A program made the position numbers and the translations under genes. The notes under the pieces were generated by a model that saw only the letters and a program-made list of their open reading frames with translations, did not search any database and had not been told where the DNA came from. This document shows, piece after piece, positions 22,499 to 36,600 of a stretch of 64,000 nt of DNA (the first letter of the stretch is position 1; each line of letters opens with the position of its first letter). This DNA comes from Morinoia aosen (taxonomy: Eukaryota; Arthropoda; Malacostraca; Amphipoda; Talitridae): positions 39,700,075 to 39,764,074 of the forward strand of contig CM059564.1 of NCBI GenBank assembly GCA_030386875.1. The letters run 5' to 3'.

Positions 22499-24131
22499 TC
22501 GTTTCTCATTTGGTGCTCATTTAACGATGTGCTTCCATCGGTATTTCAAATTGCGGACGTTGATGTTTGTTTCCGTATAAGATGTTTCATTTGAATTATA
22601 ATTTCGTAATAATCCTTTTTATTTTGAAGAATCGAAAATCCAACCGTTATTCATTTGAGATGGTTTACTATACATAAGGCGAGGGGCTCGCTTTCTATAT
22701 AGGGGTATAATTTAACCGATTTTACTTTACGGTTGGTGTGCGCTTGCGAGGCTCGTGATAGGAAGACACCCGTCCACTTTTACCTGTCGCGCCGTCATTG
22801 TCTCGCCGTAACGACCTGTAGCAAGTCGTTTTCTTCACGTAGAGCTTACTCATACCCCACCCCTAAATAAATATATTTTAGGTGTTTATCGTTAAATCTT
22901 CATGAATATTAATGAAATTGATGAACTATAATATCTATAATGTTATTACGGTGTGGGTGTATGGTCACAGAGAAACGCGAATATATATATACGAGAGCGT
23001 GAAACTCTAGCACTCCCTTACAAGAAATTATCGTTAACTACTGTCATCTTCTGATGCCCTCCTGTTTTCTTCTGGGCTTCTGTCTCTCAATCCACAATCT
23101 GTATTGCCCTGACGACTGTAAAATCTTGTATCACACTATACACTTATTCCGTGCTAGCGGCGGTCCTAATCAACCTCTTCTACTTTTCAGACAAGTTACA
23201 AATGTACTAGTCAGTATGTTTTATTTTGTCTATTTGCCTCATGTTTGACTAAGCGTCGGTCTCGTGTCTCCGGAGTGAGATGGTAATCTGCTAAATGGTC
23301 TAGTTTCTTTCCTTCTACCATCCTCTGCAGCGTTGCTGACAAGTTATTTTCGTGACATACCTATGTCGGTTCTGTTTTCGGCAAGAATACTTCATGTGAT
23401 GCAAAGATTCATTTTCGCATCAATTAATCATGTTTGACATCTACTTTTGAGTGAGCTGTTAATTGGTTATTACAAGCTAATGATTTATTTTTGTGTATTT
23501 GACGTGACTAACATTTTTCCCGTCATGCCCGTCGTTGAACATCACGCGCTCGTTGGGCTCGCGAGGCTGCCTGCATGGCGTCGTGCTGCTACTGCCTCTC
23601 GCATGACTAGTTTTTATGTATGTGGACTTTTTTTCTACCATAATTAGATGCGACATGATCATGGAGAAACCTGTTACGTATACAACGGTAGGCCTTTCTT
23701 CATACATGATCTGCGAAAAGACAAATTTTTATTCCGTCTATTATTAGCGCTAACCAATTAAGATATCTTGTGTTCATACTTCTATTCTGTCACCAATTAT
23801 TTGTTGGGTGTTCGCTGATGTCCTGTCATATTTTAGTTCCATTTAAAATGTGTGTTAAACTGAAGGCGAAAGTACTTGGCTTTTCATCAGTCTTGAAAAT
23901 GTCACTCATAAACATGTAGGAATATATTTGTATATTACTATCCCCATTCACCAAATTCCACAATAGAATGATGTAACCGTTTCAGAGTTGACTCAGAAAA
24001 AATGAGCCCGAGTCTTGAACTAAGATTGCAGTATACTCTCATCCTTTTTTCGAGGGAAGCTGCCAAGGCGATGAGAATAACTCGTTACATTTACTTACAT
24101 TACGATTGAAATGAACAGGGTATAGAACAAC

Positions 24132-24137
24132 TTTATT
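24132..24137 (-). terminator. Candidate TUFM polyadenylation signal
   Basis: AATAAA on the minus strand (TTTATT on +), about 360 bases beyond the TUFM stop codon. Plausible 3' UTR length; use is inferred. Confidence 0.4.
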
Positions 24138-24496
24138 TCTATGGCAATTGTATTTAGGATGTACCCCGGGTCTTCCTGGTTTGGCAAAAGTTGATTTTCT
24201 CATCTCTTAACTTACGACTAGCAAATGTGAAGTAAATATTTATGTGGTTGCACCAATATTTACAATATGCTCGTTAAAAATAATTAGGTCCACACAATCT
24301 TCTCAAATTATTTGTGAGCTCTGAGGCGGTTCAAATGCTCTATACAGGCAGGTACCACGTGGGCAAGAAAAATGGGCTTGAACATTTCAAATTCTTCCAG
24401 ATGTGGCGAATTGCTTCATCAGCCCGGTAATGCCAGGAGGAAAAACGTGTCACGAACGGAAATAACTACAATGTATTAATCTGGTTTTGTGACAAA

Positions 24497-24684
24497 TCAT
24501 CTATTAGGCACTACTTGCTTAAAATCAACAAGTACTAACATGCGTTTAGGTACGGCGACGCTAGGAAGCAGCTTTGTCATCACTCCCGTAGCGATGGTCT
24601 TTTTCCCTTCCCTGATGGTGAAGGACATCCCCACAGCGATGGGCATTTGGCAGAGAAGGGTCCCCAGCACCACACCTTGCTCAC
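24497..24684 (-). CDS. TUFM: TUFM exon 10: end of domain III and stop
   Basis: Acceptor CTTGAGCAG, then two bases complete Gly412, followed by 61 codons and TGA. It encodes [19 protein letters not shown] and [13 protein letters not shown], the EF-Tu domain III signature, then a lineage-specific tail ending FKQVVPNR. The tail after TKLLP has no counterpart in bacterial EF-Tu, which ends soon after this point. Confidence 0.9.
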
Positions 24685-27600
24685 CTGCTCAAGAATGCCA
24701 GAATAATGCCCAGAAATGAGCAACCTAAAGCTGTTTTTACAAGAAAAGATGATAAATATATTTCAGAGATATACCGGTGTATAACACAGCTAACTCTTTA
24801 AACAGAGCTATTCCAGGTTCAAAGGCTTGGCCGCCCATTGACTTTCAGTTTCGCTTTACAAGGCAGAGTACACCATTGCAAAAACAAATTTAAATAATGC
24901 TGAAACTATAATCAATACAGCTTCAAATTCTCAAAACAGAACCTGAGCGAATTCGCACCCTCTGACACCAGGTGAGAAAATATTCACACTCTTTTTGGAG
25001 AAAAAATAATTTCTAAATAGAAGTCGTGGGGTTTGGCTTACGGGCGGTTTTGCAGTAATAACTTGATAAAAAAAAAAAAATTTCATAAATTTCTAAAACG
25101 CTAACATAAAGCAGGAATATAACCATTACAACTTGAAGATATCAATCAAAACATCCAAGTTATGAAAAAAATACGTTTTCAGCCATGGAACCATTTCCTT
25201 CCACGTACACTTTACACTTCTAATGAAACAATTTCAATTCCTTGGATGTCGACAGATGGATTCAAGCGTCATACACGTTCGACCATCAGAAAATACCGTA
25301 ACCCATCGGATTATTCAAGTATTATGAAAGTCTATCGGATTTTTTTTATGTAATCGCAGAGTAGCCATCGTATTTTTTAGAAATCAGAAAACAAACAATA
25401 TGAAGAGAGTACCGTACTGCAACAATATCTCACCCGGCATGATAAGATCAATATCAGGAGGTAGGTCGAGTCTGCAGGACATGCACCAGGTGTCGATGTA
25501 AAGCATCTGGATGTAGCGAGCAGGGAGCGCTCTCTTACGTCCTCCTTCATCGGGCGTCAGCAAGTAAATCGTCGCTTCAAACCTACGGCGACGAGAGTAG
25601 TGAAGATCACAGCCATTCACCATCACAGAAGGAAGTGAAAAATCGTAGCATTATGAGAATAGCAGGTTTCCCTCCACAAATTCAAATTCTCAAACTTTAA
25701 ATATTTAAATAAGAATTTTAATTCAGCGCGAAATTACTGGAGTTAACATACAGAAGTGAACAAAAGCTCTGAAAACGTCAAAAGAAGAGTTCAGTAAGCA
25801 TAACACGGGCAATTTCGTCCTAAATTAGTAAATAGGCGTGTAACGCGGGGAGTATAGAGTAGAAAATACGCAACGGTCCCCACGTATCAGCCGTAATAGA
25901 GTGTCAAATAAATATACGCGTACGATATTGAGCGTCAACTACGTTCACTCAATGATCACTATTTCCTTTGATTAACTAGTAACTAATTTGGGACATGAAG
26001 TTCATGACGAAAATTGACCGTTTCTTTCATCACTAGGTCACGCGAGATTTCCAATGTAGGGCTGCAGGCGTAAATGTCTTCGAAAGTAACGAACCGAAAA
26101 ACTAGGGCAAGAGTGGGTTTGCTCCGAACATTATACATATATTACTAGCGTACAAGCAAAGTTTCGTTCAATTCTGAAACATGAATAAATTACATAAGGA
26201 ATTTCATAAAAAAATTTCCTTACGATTTTTTGTTCAAAACCACGGAAATTTTTTTCCTTAAATTCTGTTTAAGATAAATTAGACTGGGTAGTACTGAACC
26301 GAGAAACTCAGAAAACCACTAATTTCAATCAAATAAAAACTACGACATATAAAAGGGTAAAGTAAGTTGATAACAACGAATCTCTCACGAACTACTTCAG
26401 GTCGCCATCACTCGTACCTAAACTATACATTTTATAGGTTAGTAGTAGTAGTAGTAACATAGGTTTGCTAGCGCTTCAGTTATTTAGACTATATCGCACC
26501 GAAGGTTTTGTAGGTTAGTTAAAGCTTCCCTAACCACAGATCACACGTTCCCATAAAAAGGAACGGCACCACTTTCAACGGAATATATGGAACTGGGAAT
26601 CTATACAAAAGTGTGTTCCAAGATGGGATATCTTGCTCATCGAAACAGCAGCATTATAAGTATTTTATTAAATAAGATAAAAGTTGAAGAAAATAAAAGG
26701 TCCAGAAAAAAGGACAGCAGTAAACAGAAAAAAGAAAGTAACAAAACAAAATACCTATTCAATTTAAAAAAAAGCCTGCCTGAACCTCAGCTCGGGACCT
26801 GATTTTTTCCCCATGGGATACTAAAATTGATTGAGTTAATGATGTAAAATAGACGATTCCGAAAGTTCATCATAAGTACAACAGAAAAATACATTCGCAA
26901 AACAAGTCAATTTAAAAAACAGTCCACAACATAACATTTGAGAAAAAGCTGTCTCAAATATGGGAGAAATAAAATCTCCCGTTCTTAAGAACGCTGCCCT
27001 ATTAACGAGAGAAATTCTATCTTCCATTTATTGCGAGAAAATAGTTTAAATAGAACTATTTCAGTGGAGTTGATTATTCATCTAATGTATTTTTAATACA
27101 TAAATTATGTTCAAGATGAACCGAACTTTTGAAACGTTTATTTTTATACATGGCTCAATAAATTCTAATAAAATGATCTAACGTTTAGCGATTTTCACCC
27201 CATTTTAAAAATTAGAAGCATTAGTAGAGAGAAGTGATTATAACAAACTTTGTGGTGAAATTTCCGACTAATTAGTCAAGTTCCTCAACCTTCGGAAGAA
27301 TACAAACAATTCAACACTTGTAAGCCGCAGCTAAATCACGACTTTACTTGTGCAGCCAGCAAAATGAATAGAGCCGCGACTAGTTTTTCTTCAATTCGAC
27401 TAAAAATTTCTTGAACTTGATTCAACCTAGAATGCAAAAAGGATTACGATCCCCCAGGATTCACTTTGAGTAATCGAGACCCTACCTGCCTAAGGTTCAC
27501 TTTGAGCATTGATGACCCTACACAACTGCAGCACCACGCACCTGTTGCGTAGGGCGAGACTCTTGGTAGCCACCAGCGCCATACCCTTCTCCACCATGTC

Positions 27601-30600
27601 CTTCTTGACGCCTCGGGCTATCACTCCAACATTCTCCCCAGCTTGGCAGGAGTCCACGTCTTTGCGGAACACCTGCATCATGTAATATATCAGTGGAAGA
27701 GCTCATGCATATTTTATCACATAATTTACCTGTTTACCGATTAGATGTTGGTTTAAACCTTCATATCTGAAACAAAGAGAGCAAGGAGATAGGCATTATT
27801 TAGTATGAAATTGAGGAGACGAAGAATCTCTGCAAAAGGTGCTGAAAAACAGGACAGCAATGAACAAAAAAAAAAAAATCCCTAACATAGCAAGAACATT
27901 TTATTTCAATGAAAAGAAGGCCTTCCTAACATTCAGCTCGGGCAATGACACATTTTCGCCCTGAGAGGCATTTTCTGCCACATAATTTACCTGTTTACAT
28001 TTTCATGAAGTTTAAGTTTTACAGGTACACGTAGCGTCTGCAAGTACCAAATTTTATTTTAAATGTTCAATATGAAAACCACTCTTTGCAAAAACATGAA
28101 CATGGTAATTTGTGGCTGAATCATCAAGACCATACTTAAGATATATGCGAAATTCATGTTATATTAAAATGATCAGGAATTATATTTTCCCGGAAGAAAA
28201 ATAGCACAATTATATCAATACGAAAAAGCCTCGGCACTGTTCCCAAATGTAAGTCAGGAGGATCCCGAATTTGCAGTCACACAATTACGTCACGCCTGCA
28301 GTTCTAGAAACTCGGCTTTTATTGAAGGGACCTAACTATTTTACGTGCATTTGCTGAAGGACCAAACTGTGTTCATTATTTTGGTCTAGCAATGTTAAAT
28401 TGCACAGTTCTCTTACACTCATTATTCTTGAGTGACCAGCTTAGTCAATCAAGTAACGTCAAGAAAATGTCAGCTAACGCGTATTCTCCACAACTCTGGC
28501 ATTCTTGCAAATACATGTTTTGTCAAGCAGTTCTTATTTTATCCGTCCATACTTCTTTCCAGTTTTGGTTCAACAATAATTCAGTTAGTAACCGCATGTG
28601 AGATCACGTAATAACCGCAATGATACACATTTCAGAAACTATTTGACCGTCAACATGGCCAATAGCCCTAAAAAATTCTAGCTACATGCAAAAATGACTA
28701 CGCCGACATAATGTAGAGTTTTCTTCTTTTTTAAATCATATAGAAGAACTTGAAATAACTTTCTATGCGGCTAAAAATTGTTAGGAGAATTCTTGAAAGT
28801 TAACCACAAACATAACATTGAAATCCAAGATTCTTCTCATTTTGGAGAAGAGAAACACCTATAAATGTTCACCTTTTACACCTTTAAAAAACCTATTGAA
28901 AAACCTTCTAAGGAAATAGCCAAACTAAAATCAACGGTAAACATCCTTTGAAAGTCCGTGTAACCATGTAAAAGATCTATTAAATGAGTTTCGTTTATAT
29001 TTTTGCAAGTGTTTCACTTCTAAAGAATGATGCATTTACCTTAGATCTGCATAACTTCAGTAAGGATATTAAATTTGAAATAATCAAACGCATCATTTGA
29101 AGAACGCCACTCATTACCAATAACTCTATCCTCTTTTCTTGTATTTATGACAGAACGAATTGAATTAAAGACCAGAAAACCCATACGAGCTTTCTCTATG
29201 ATGTTCTATGAAATTCCCTAACAGTTGATGTAATGGTAACAAACCAACCAACTACCTTCACGTGAAACATATTACATTAGATGTTAGTTTTAGCTTCCCT
29301 ACCCAGCAACAAATGCGACCCAAAGAGAGGAAGGAAGAAGGCACTATTTAGTATGGAGTTAAGGGAACGCGGAATCTGTGCAGAAAGGGCATAGAAACAG
29401 TAAGACGAGCAAGCAGTAAGACGAGCAAGAAGTTCATGAAACAAGATCAAAGTTGAAGAAGAAAGTAGTAGGTGCTGAAAAAACAGGACAGCAGTGAACC
29501 GAAAAAAGATGGTCCGTAACAAAACAAAAACCTATGTTATTTCAACAAAAAGAAAGCCTACCTAACCATTAGCTCGAGCCCTCACATAGTCCTCCTGGGA
29601 GCGCTAATTTCCATAGATACAATAGTGGTATCTCCATGAGGGGTTCACGTGGAACAGATTTTACAAGCCCTCGCAGCCCGTGGAACCGAAAGCAAAAGAA
29701 CAGAACCTGGAGGCCGGAGATGCGTGTCTTGATGCGTCGGTCGTACCCCACCAGTTCGGCGTCCTGGCCCTTCTTCATTATGCCCTTCTTGAGGGTACCC
29801 ACCAACACCACGCCCCGGTGCGGCACCGTCACAGAGCTGCACAACACACATATTTGATGCAGAACTGCACATCGCTACCCTCATTGGCCCAGGTGTAAAT
29901 ATGTTGGGGCCATTCAGGAATGAATAAATTTTAGTAGAATGAATGAATGTACATCACTAAAATAAAAACTTTAGGAGAATGAATGAATGTACATCACTAA
30001 TATAGAAAGTTTGGCGAGTTTTACATCAAGGGGGCAAATTTTCCATTAGCGTTATGTACCTTAAATTCGTTCCGTTATCAAAACAACAAACCCTAAATGG
30101 AAAAACTGAACAAAAAAAAGAGAGAGCAACTTCCTTTAAAGACCAGCGACACTGGAGAAGTTCAATGAATTACATTTGAATTTTCGTACGCATATTCCTC
30201 AAGAATTAGAGCATTCAAGCCACAATAAACAGGGCAAGTTTGCAACGGTGAAATTATTCCCAAGCAAGTGCCTGTGAAAAGAAACAGCAAGTTAAAATGG
30301 AAAGAAAGACAAAGAAGGCATAGCAAAGGCATGAAATCAAGAAGCAAAGCGGACACGAAAGATACTAGTCCTAAAGGCTTATCTATAGCTTAGACATCCT
30401 CCAGAGACATCCTCCTAGAGACGCCACTCCCCATAGCAAAGGATACACAAACCTAATTAATTACTGTAAAACCTATTGCCTACATATTTCACAGCAAAGG
30501 TGTGCCCAAGAAATGAAGACATCATTTTAGAATGAAATTAAGGAAGCGGGGAATCAATGCCCAATATGGGTGTCCCATCACCCGTGCATAAAAAGCAGAA

Positions 30601-33600
30601 TCGAAAGATACTATGAAACAAGATAAAAGTTGAAGAGGACAGAAGTACATGCTGAAAAAAACAGTGAACTAAAAAAGATGGCTTTTGATAAATGAAAAAT
30701 CAATTCTATTTGAACAGAAGTAAAACCTATCTAACCTTCAGCTCGGAACCTCACATCTTCCCTTTCAGAACGTTAATTCTCATAGATACAGCAGCTGTAT
30801 CCCATTAAGAGGTAGCAATCGATGACAAGACCCACTCCATTATTAGCAATTATAAACAAATTCTTAAGCAAGCTACCGCCCAGTAGATCAAGAGGAATAC
30901 AAAAGCTATATATCCCAGTAAGGGGTATTGATTTATGCACTTCGTTATTGATCAAATAGCTAATTATTCTAAGATATTCAAGTAAACTACCGCCCATTTG
31001 ATCAAGAGGAATTCTCACCTGCTAACAGGGAGGAAGAAGGGCGACGTCAGGTTGCGCTGAGGAGCCTCTACGTAGCTGTCCAAAGCTTCCATGAGGCGGT
31101 GGATGCACTTCTCGCCGTACTCGCTCTCCGTGTCTCCCTGCCAAGCCATAAGCCACACAGCGCTAACATGTTCAATTGAAATTTTTTTCTGACACCGATG
31201 TAGTGAAAAATTCGCGACTATGAGTGTTATTTGTTTTATGACTGCTCTGAGGCTTGAGTGTAATAGGTGTCAGAAAGTTAAGTCGCAACCGAAGTTGAAG
31301 AGCAACCCGATATTGAAACTCGGATCGTTTCTGCTGCCAAAATAGATTTTAGATCACAACTAAAAATTTATGACAGCTTTGGTTACCAACCACAAAAATT
31401 TAATAGTGCGCAGGCAACCTGCGTTTTGCAGGGAATAATCTCCTGGAATAATTTAATGGCAACTATTTTGTAGGCGTAGCACTTGCGCTTTTATAATGTG
31501 GATGGAGAGTACCCCAATGCAATAATAATCAATTAATGGCTCTGATCATTATGCACCATAAGACTGGAATACAATAGTATTAAAAAAGACATAGCTACAG
31601 GGAATCATTCGCACAAAAAATTAAAGAAACAAAGTAGAACACCAAAAATATAAAATTTACTAAATTAATTCCATTCTCTCATTACGCTGGTATCAAACTC
31701 ATCGTACTATTGACTTTGGTACTTCAGGACACCTACAACTTTCAATGGTATTATTAGATGCTAAAAACAGTGGCAATATGGTTTCAAAAACTGTAAATGA
31801 ACCACAAATTTCCAAATGAACACTGACAATTTTCATACAAAGCCTCATATGCTCTTCAACAAAAGGAAAAGTTCTATACCTTTTTATTGTTTATTATTCG
31901 AACAAATTTCATTTGACAGAATTACGTGACATTCTGAAGTTTTTGAACCTAAAAACGTCCCCAAAACATACTTGTAGTGTAATCTTGAAAATAGAACTGT
32001 AATTTAATGACTACGGCTGGCACATACATGTACGATCTCTGACGAGGGACCTATGAATAAATGAAACACCCACAGTGCACCAGTTGATACACTGATCTTA
32101 CCTAATAACACCCTTGGAGTGTTTATTTACATATATATTTTTTTTTTCGTGTTAGCTTCTTTTGTCTCTGTCACGTTCATAAGCATGCTTAATGACCGTT
32201 TTCACCAGTGCACAAGTACTACAATATTTTTATCAGCAGTACCATTAGGATGGATAGTTTTGTTTGTCATCCATGTCTTGAAGATAAATTTGAGAGAAAT
32301 AGTAAATCCTGTCATTTGTGACGGGCCGCGTACACAAATGAACAATAATACCACATACTGTAACTTCACACTCGACCGCTTGAAATCTGCCGCACACAAG
32401 CGGGGTGAACGAGAAGCTCACCTTGAGGGCCAGCAAAGCGGAGCCATAAATGAAGGGCGTTTTTTCGGAGTCAAAGCCATAGAAGTCGAGCAGCTCCCTC
32501 ATCTCGATCTCTACCAGGTCCAGTACATCCTCCTCCACAATATCGCACTAGAAAAAACAAACATTTAGTGGCTAACAATATCGCACTGAAAAAAACGCTT
32601 AACATTCCGGCACCAACATAATTCTAAAAATATATAGTAAGCCACATTCAAATGCATTAATGCTATCCTAATTTTCAGTGTGCATATGATTAGTTTGCTT
32701 TAACATTCAAATGCCAGATGGCAGCATCAACTTAAGAAACAGACCTTGATAATCAAGTAGTTCATACGTTTATCTACTAGTAGGTGGCTATTGAATTTAA
32801 TGCACGCAGTAGATCAAGAAATTTGAAGCATACAGTAATGAAAATGACAGCTAGATGAAGAAATTATGCCACTGTACCACGCGGTAACTCTGTACATGGA
32901 TTATTCTTATGTAACGTAAGCCTCAACAATATTATGAAATTTACGGAACAGATTGTGTAAGTTTAACTCCTCCCAACTGCAACTAAAGCATCCCAAAGAA
33001 AGGAAGAAAAAGGGCATCATTTAGTAGGGAGTTGGGGGAACGCAAAACGTTTGCACAAAGTTTGTTCCCAAGCAAGATCATTACGCATAGAAACAGCACT
33101 TTAAGAAGCAAGTTTATATAAGAAGATAAAAGCTGAAGAAAACAGAGATGCTGAAACATAAGACAGCAATGAACCAAAAGAGATGATCTTTAACAAAACA
33201 TAAAACATTTTATTTCACCGTATTATGGTACACACTTTATTAATGAAGACGAGAACTTTCTTGAGCCCTATCTGCTTAGCGAGCATGAGGTGCTCGCGTG
33301 TCTGCGGCATGGGCCCGTCAGTGGCCGCCACGATGACGATGGCAGCGTCCATCTGCGCCGTGCCTGCGATCATGTTCTTGATGAAGTCCATGTGGCCCGG
33401 GCAGTCCGTGTGTGCGTATGTCCTGCAACACGGAGTCAATGGTAGGTCAAACGGGTAATGAGTTGCAGACAAATGAATAGTACTAACCCAGAGTCAATTT
33501 AAACCAACCCAGAGTCAACGATAGGCTCAAACAAATACTGAGTTGCAAAAATTAAAAAGTAATTGATGATTTAAACCAACGTAGTCAATGATGGGCTCAA

Positions 33601-36600
33601 ACAAATGCTGAATTGCAAAAATAAAAATTAAAACGAGATTTAAAGCAATGTAAAATCACATTGTCAATGACAAGCTCAAACCGGTAGTGAATTCCACACA
33701 AATAAAAAATAATGAAAAATTTAATACAATGCAAAATTGCATTCAACACAAAATTAAATAACTGATTGACAGTAAATCAAAAAGTGAAACTTAGAAGAAT
33801 AAAATGCACTGAACTATTCAAACATAAATTCTAATATGATGCTAATTTGGACGAACACACAATAAGATTAATGATGAACTGAAAGGGAAAAAAATGAACC
33901 ATGATATAAAAATGACTACAGATGTTACTGAAAATTTCCAAAGATTATTAGATTATCAGTTAGTTTGAGCCTCCCTATCAGCAACAAATGCAATCAAAAC
34001 AGAGGAAGAAAAAAGGCATCATTTTGTATGGAGTTGAAGGAACGCGGAATCTATGCAAAAAAGGGATAGAAACAGTAAGTTGAAAAAGTTCATAAACAAG
34101 CTCAAAGTTGAAGAAGAAAGTAGTAGGTGCTGAAAAAACAGGACAACAGTGAACCGAAAAAAAGATAGTCCTTAACATAACAAAAAACATTTCATTTCAA
34201 CAAAAATAAGGCCTACCTAACTCTCAGCTCGGGCCCTCGCATTTTCCCCTGGAAGTGCTGATTCCCATAGATACAATAATTGTATCCCCCTGAGGGGTTT
34301 CAATGGAAGGAAAAAAAAAAGCCTACTCCGAATTATCACACAAGATTCGGGTTTGAACAATAAATCGTACTCTGATGCATTTACATAATCACAACGAGGT
34401 AGAATTCTTCAAAAAAATGCTGAGCTGAACTTGAAACTCCGTCACCAAACATAAATGCAAGCAGTTTTTTTCAAGTTTTAAAGCTTAGAGGGTAGTTAGG
34501 TCATGAACTGGGGTGTAAAAGAAATATTTGAGCAACCTTTCATAAGTTCTACATGGGGTATAGGAGAAGCATTTTAGCAACCCTTTATTAGTTAACACGT
34601 TTGCTGCGTATTGGGCCATGTGTACCGACAGGTAAATTACCCTTTTATGTTCCGGTATAAATGAATGACATTTTTACCCATTTCAAAGCTTTTTCTAAGA
34701 ATAAATTTTACCATATGAGGTAAAATGTTGTCGCGCAATTGTATTATTTCACATTTATTGGGAAGAATAAAAATATATTCAAGTAGTAAAGTCGATTTCC
34801 CTATTCTGCTACTTAAACCTAACCAAACCAACCGTTATCAGCCGCGGAAACGCAGTGAACGTGTTAAGCATGGGGTATAAAGGAAGCATTTGAGCAACCT
34901 TTCATCAGTTCTGTATAGGTATAGGAGAAACATTTCAGCAACCTTTTATCAGTTTTGTATGGAGCATAGACGAAGCATTTGAGCAAATTTTATCAGTTCT
35001 GTATAGGTATAGGAGAAGCATTTGAGGAACCTTTTATCAGTTCTGTATCCCACATGAGCTGTGTTGATGGTGATCCCACGAGCTTTCTCAGCTGGAGCTT
35101 GGTCAATCTTGTCATACGGAGTGAACTGAGCCTTGCCTTCCTTGGCCAGCACAGCAGTGATAGCTGAGGTCAGTGTTGTTTTCCCGTGGTCTACGTGGCC
35201 TGAACGAGTAAAATTAGTACTATTATGACACCAAACGCACATCAGACTGCATCATCTGTCCATGAACACTAGATTTTGAAGTGGAAGAGATGGTCAAACA
35301 ATCAGCATAACATAGCTACCAAGTTATACATAAAAATTAAAGCAAGTTATGTAAACTCTTCATGAGAGAAATGGAAAACGAGTGCACATACATGCAAAAT
35401 TTCTCAAGTTATGAATGGTACCTACTTTTTCCAAGTATAACAAGCTGATAAAATAAAGCATGATATTTTCAACCATATACCTGTACATATATTCCAAAAA
35501 AAGTTAATAAAGGGAAAATGTGCCATAACATGTTTGAACACAATATTTGTAATTCATGATTTTGAAACTAGCAAATTTACATTATTCTTGTCTTGTTTAT
35601 GCTCTTTGCTGATAATATGAATTAAAAGAATACAAGAACATATGTCTTAGTATGGGAGGAAGGGTGGGCCTGGAGATAAGTTACAGCTTTGCTCAACTTC
35701 CCAGCAATGATCTTTAATGTCTTCTTTTTTAAATGAACACAGTGTGGAAATCTTCCCCATATGTTTAAACTACCTTATGGTTTTATAAAACAATTTAAAA
35801 CCCTACGGTACCTATAATTTCCTCATTCATAACTATTTCAAACATGTCTTTTTTTACATACCACAGCATATATAGCCATACAAATCAAAATTAAAATATC
35901 ACCAACAAATTAGCTCATTTTTTATTTCTTTATACCTTCAAACACGAAGAGCCAAAGGAAGGGCATAAAGGAGAATGTACAAGGCTGCTTTGTAACATAA
36001 CACGTCCTCGCGTATTGGGCCATTTGTGTATCGGTTGTAAATTGCTGATTCACGTACCAGCATGAATGGACAACGTTTTTGTTCTGTTTTGCGGCCTCTT
36101 CAAACAACCATCATACTAGGTGAAAAATAACGTAGAATTGTATTTTTTATATTTCTTAGGAAGGATACAAATGCATTCAAGCAGTAAAGTTGATTTCCTT
36201 ATTCTGCTACTTTACCTTAACCAAAGCATCCATTTAAAACCACCGTGAACGTGTTAATAACTACACTACATTAGAATTGCCACCAATTCAAGTAACCCAA
36301 AATATTTGTTTGTTCGTAAATTCAGTGGTTTGTCATATCCATCACACCTAGAGTAGTTCCATGAATAGAAGTACCAATGCCCATGCTTAATGATTACTAT
36401 TTTGTTCTATATAAGACATATAAAGTTTAAAGACTCATTCACTAATAAATATAATGTTAATTATGTAAGGAAGTCAAACATACCAATTGTTCCAACATTG
36501 CAGTGATCTTTCTGGACAACAATGCTTTTATTTTTGGGCACTTCTGAACTGCAAAACCGTAAACCTGCCAGTAGGTGAGGCTGAAATTAAGAAAATACAG

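Larger units (their letters stand above)
19319..24496. other. Convergent intergenic region between SHOC2 and TUFM
   Basis: It contains the SHOC2 3' UTR with AATAAA at 19458, AT-rich filler, and a GC-richer island at about 21690-22500. In that island sit a minus-strand ORF (22262-22498) and, on +, a strong donor-like TTCTTG|GTGAGT (donor at 22211). No conserved protein was recognised. The stretch 22700-24100 shows nothing identifiable. Confidence 0.55.
34500..35050 (-). repeat. About 50-bp tandem repeat spanning the TUFM exon 3 donor
   Basis: On the minus strand the unit reads approximately ATACAGAACTGATAAAAGG, TTGCTCAAATGCTTCTCC, TATACC. The first unit contains the last 20 coding bases of exon 3 plus its donor; five more degenerate units follow in the intron, one split by the MITE at 34592-34867. 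Confidence 0.85.

Noticed and set aside
27490-35242. Plus-strand and alternative-frame ORFs across the TUFM exons (for example 33225-33458 and 29636-29898)
   Set aside because: They are antisense or frame shadows of the TUFM exons, which have strong family conservation in the chosen frame.
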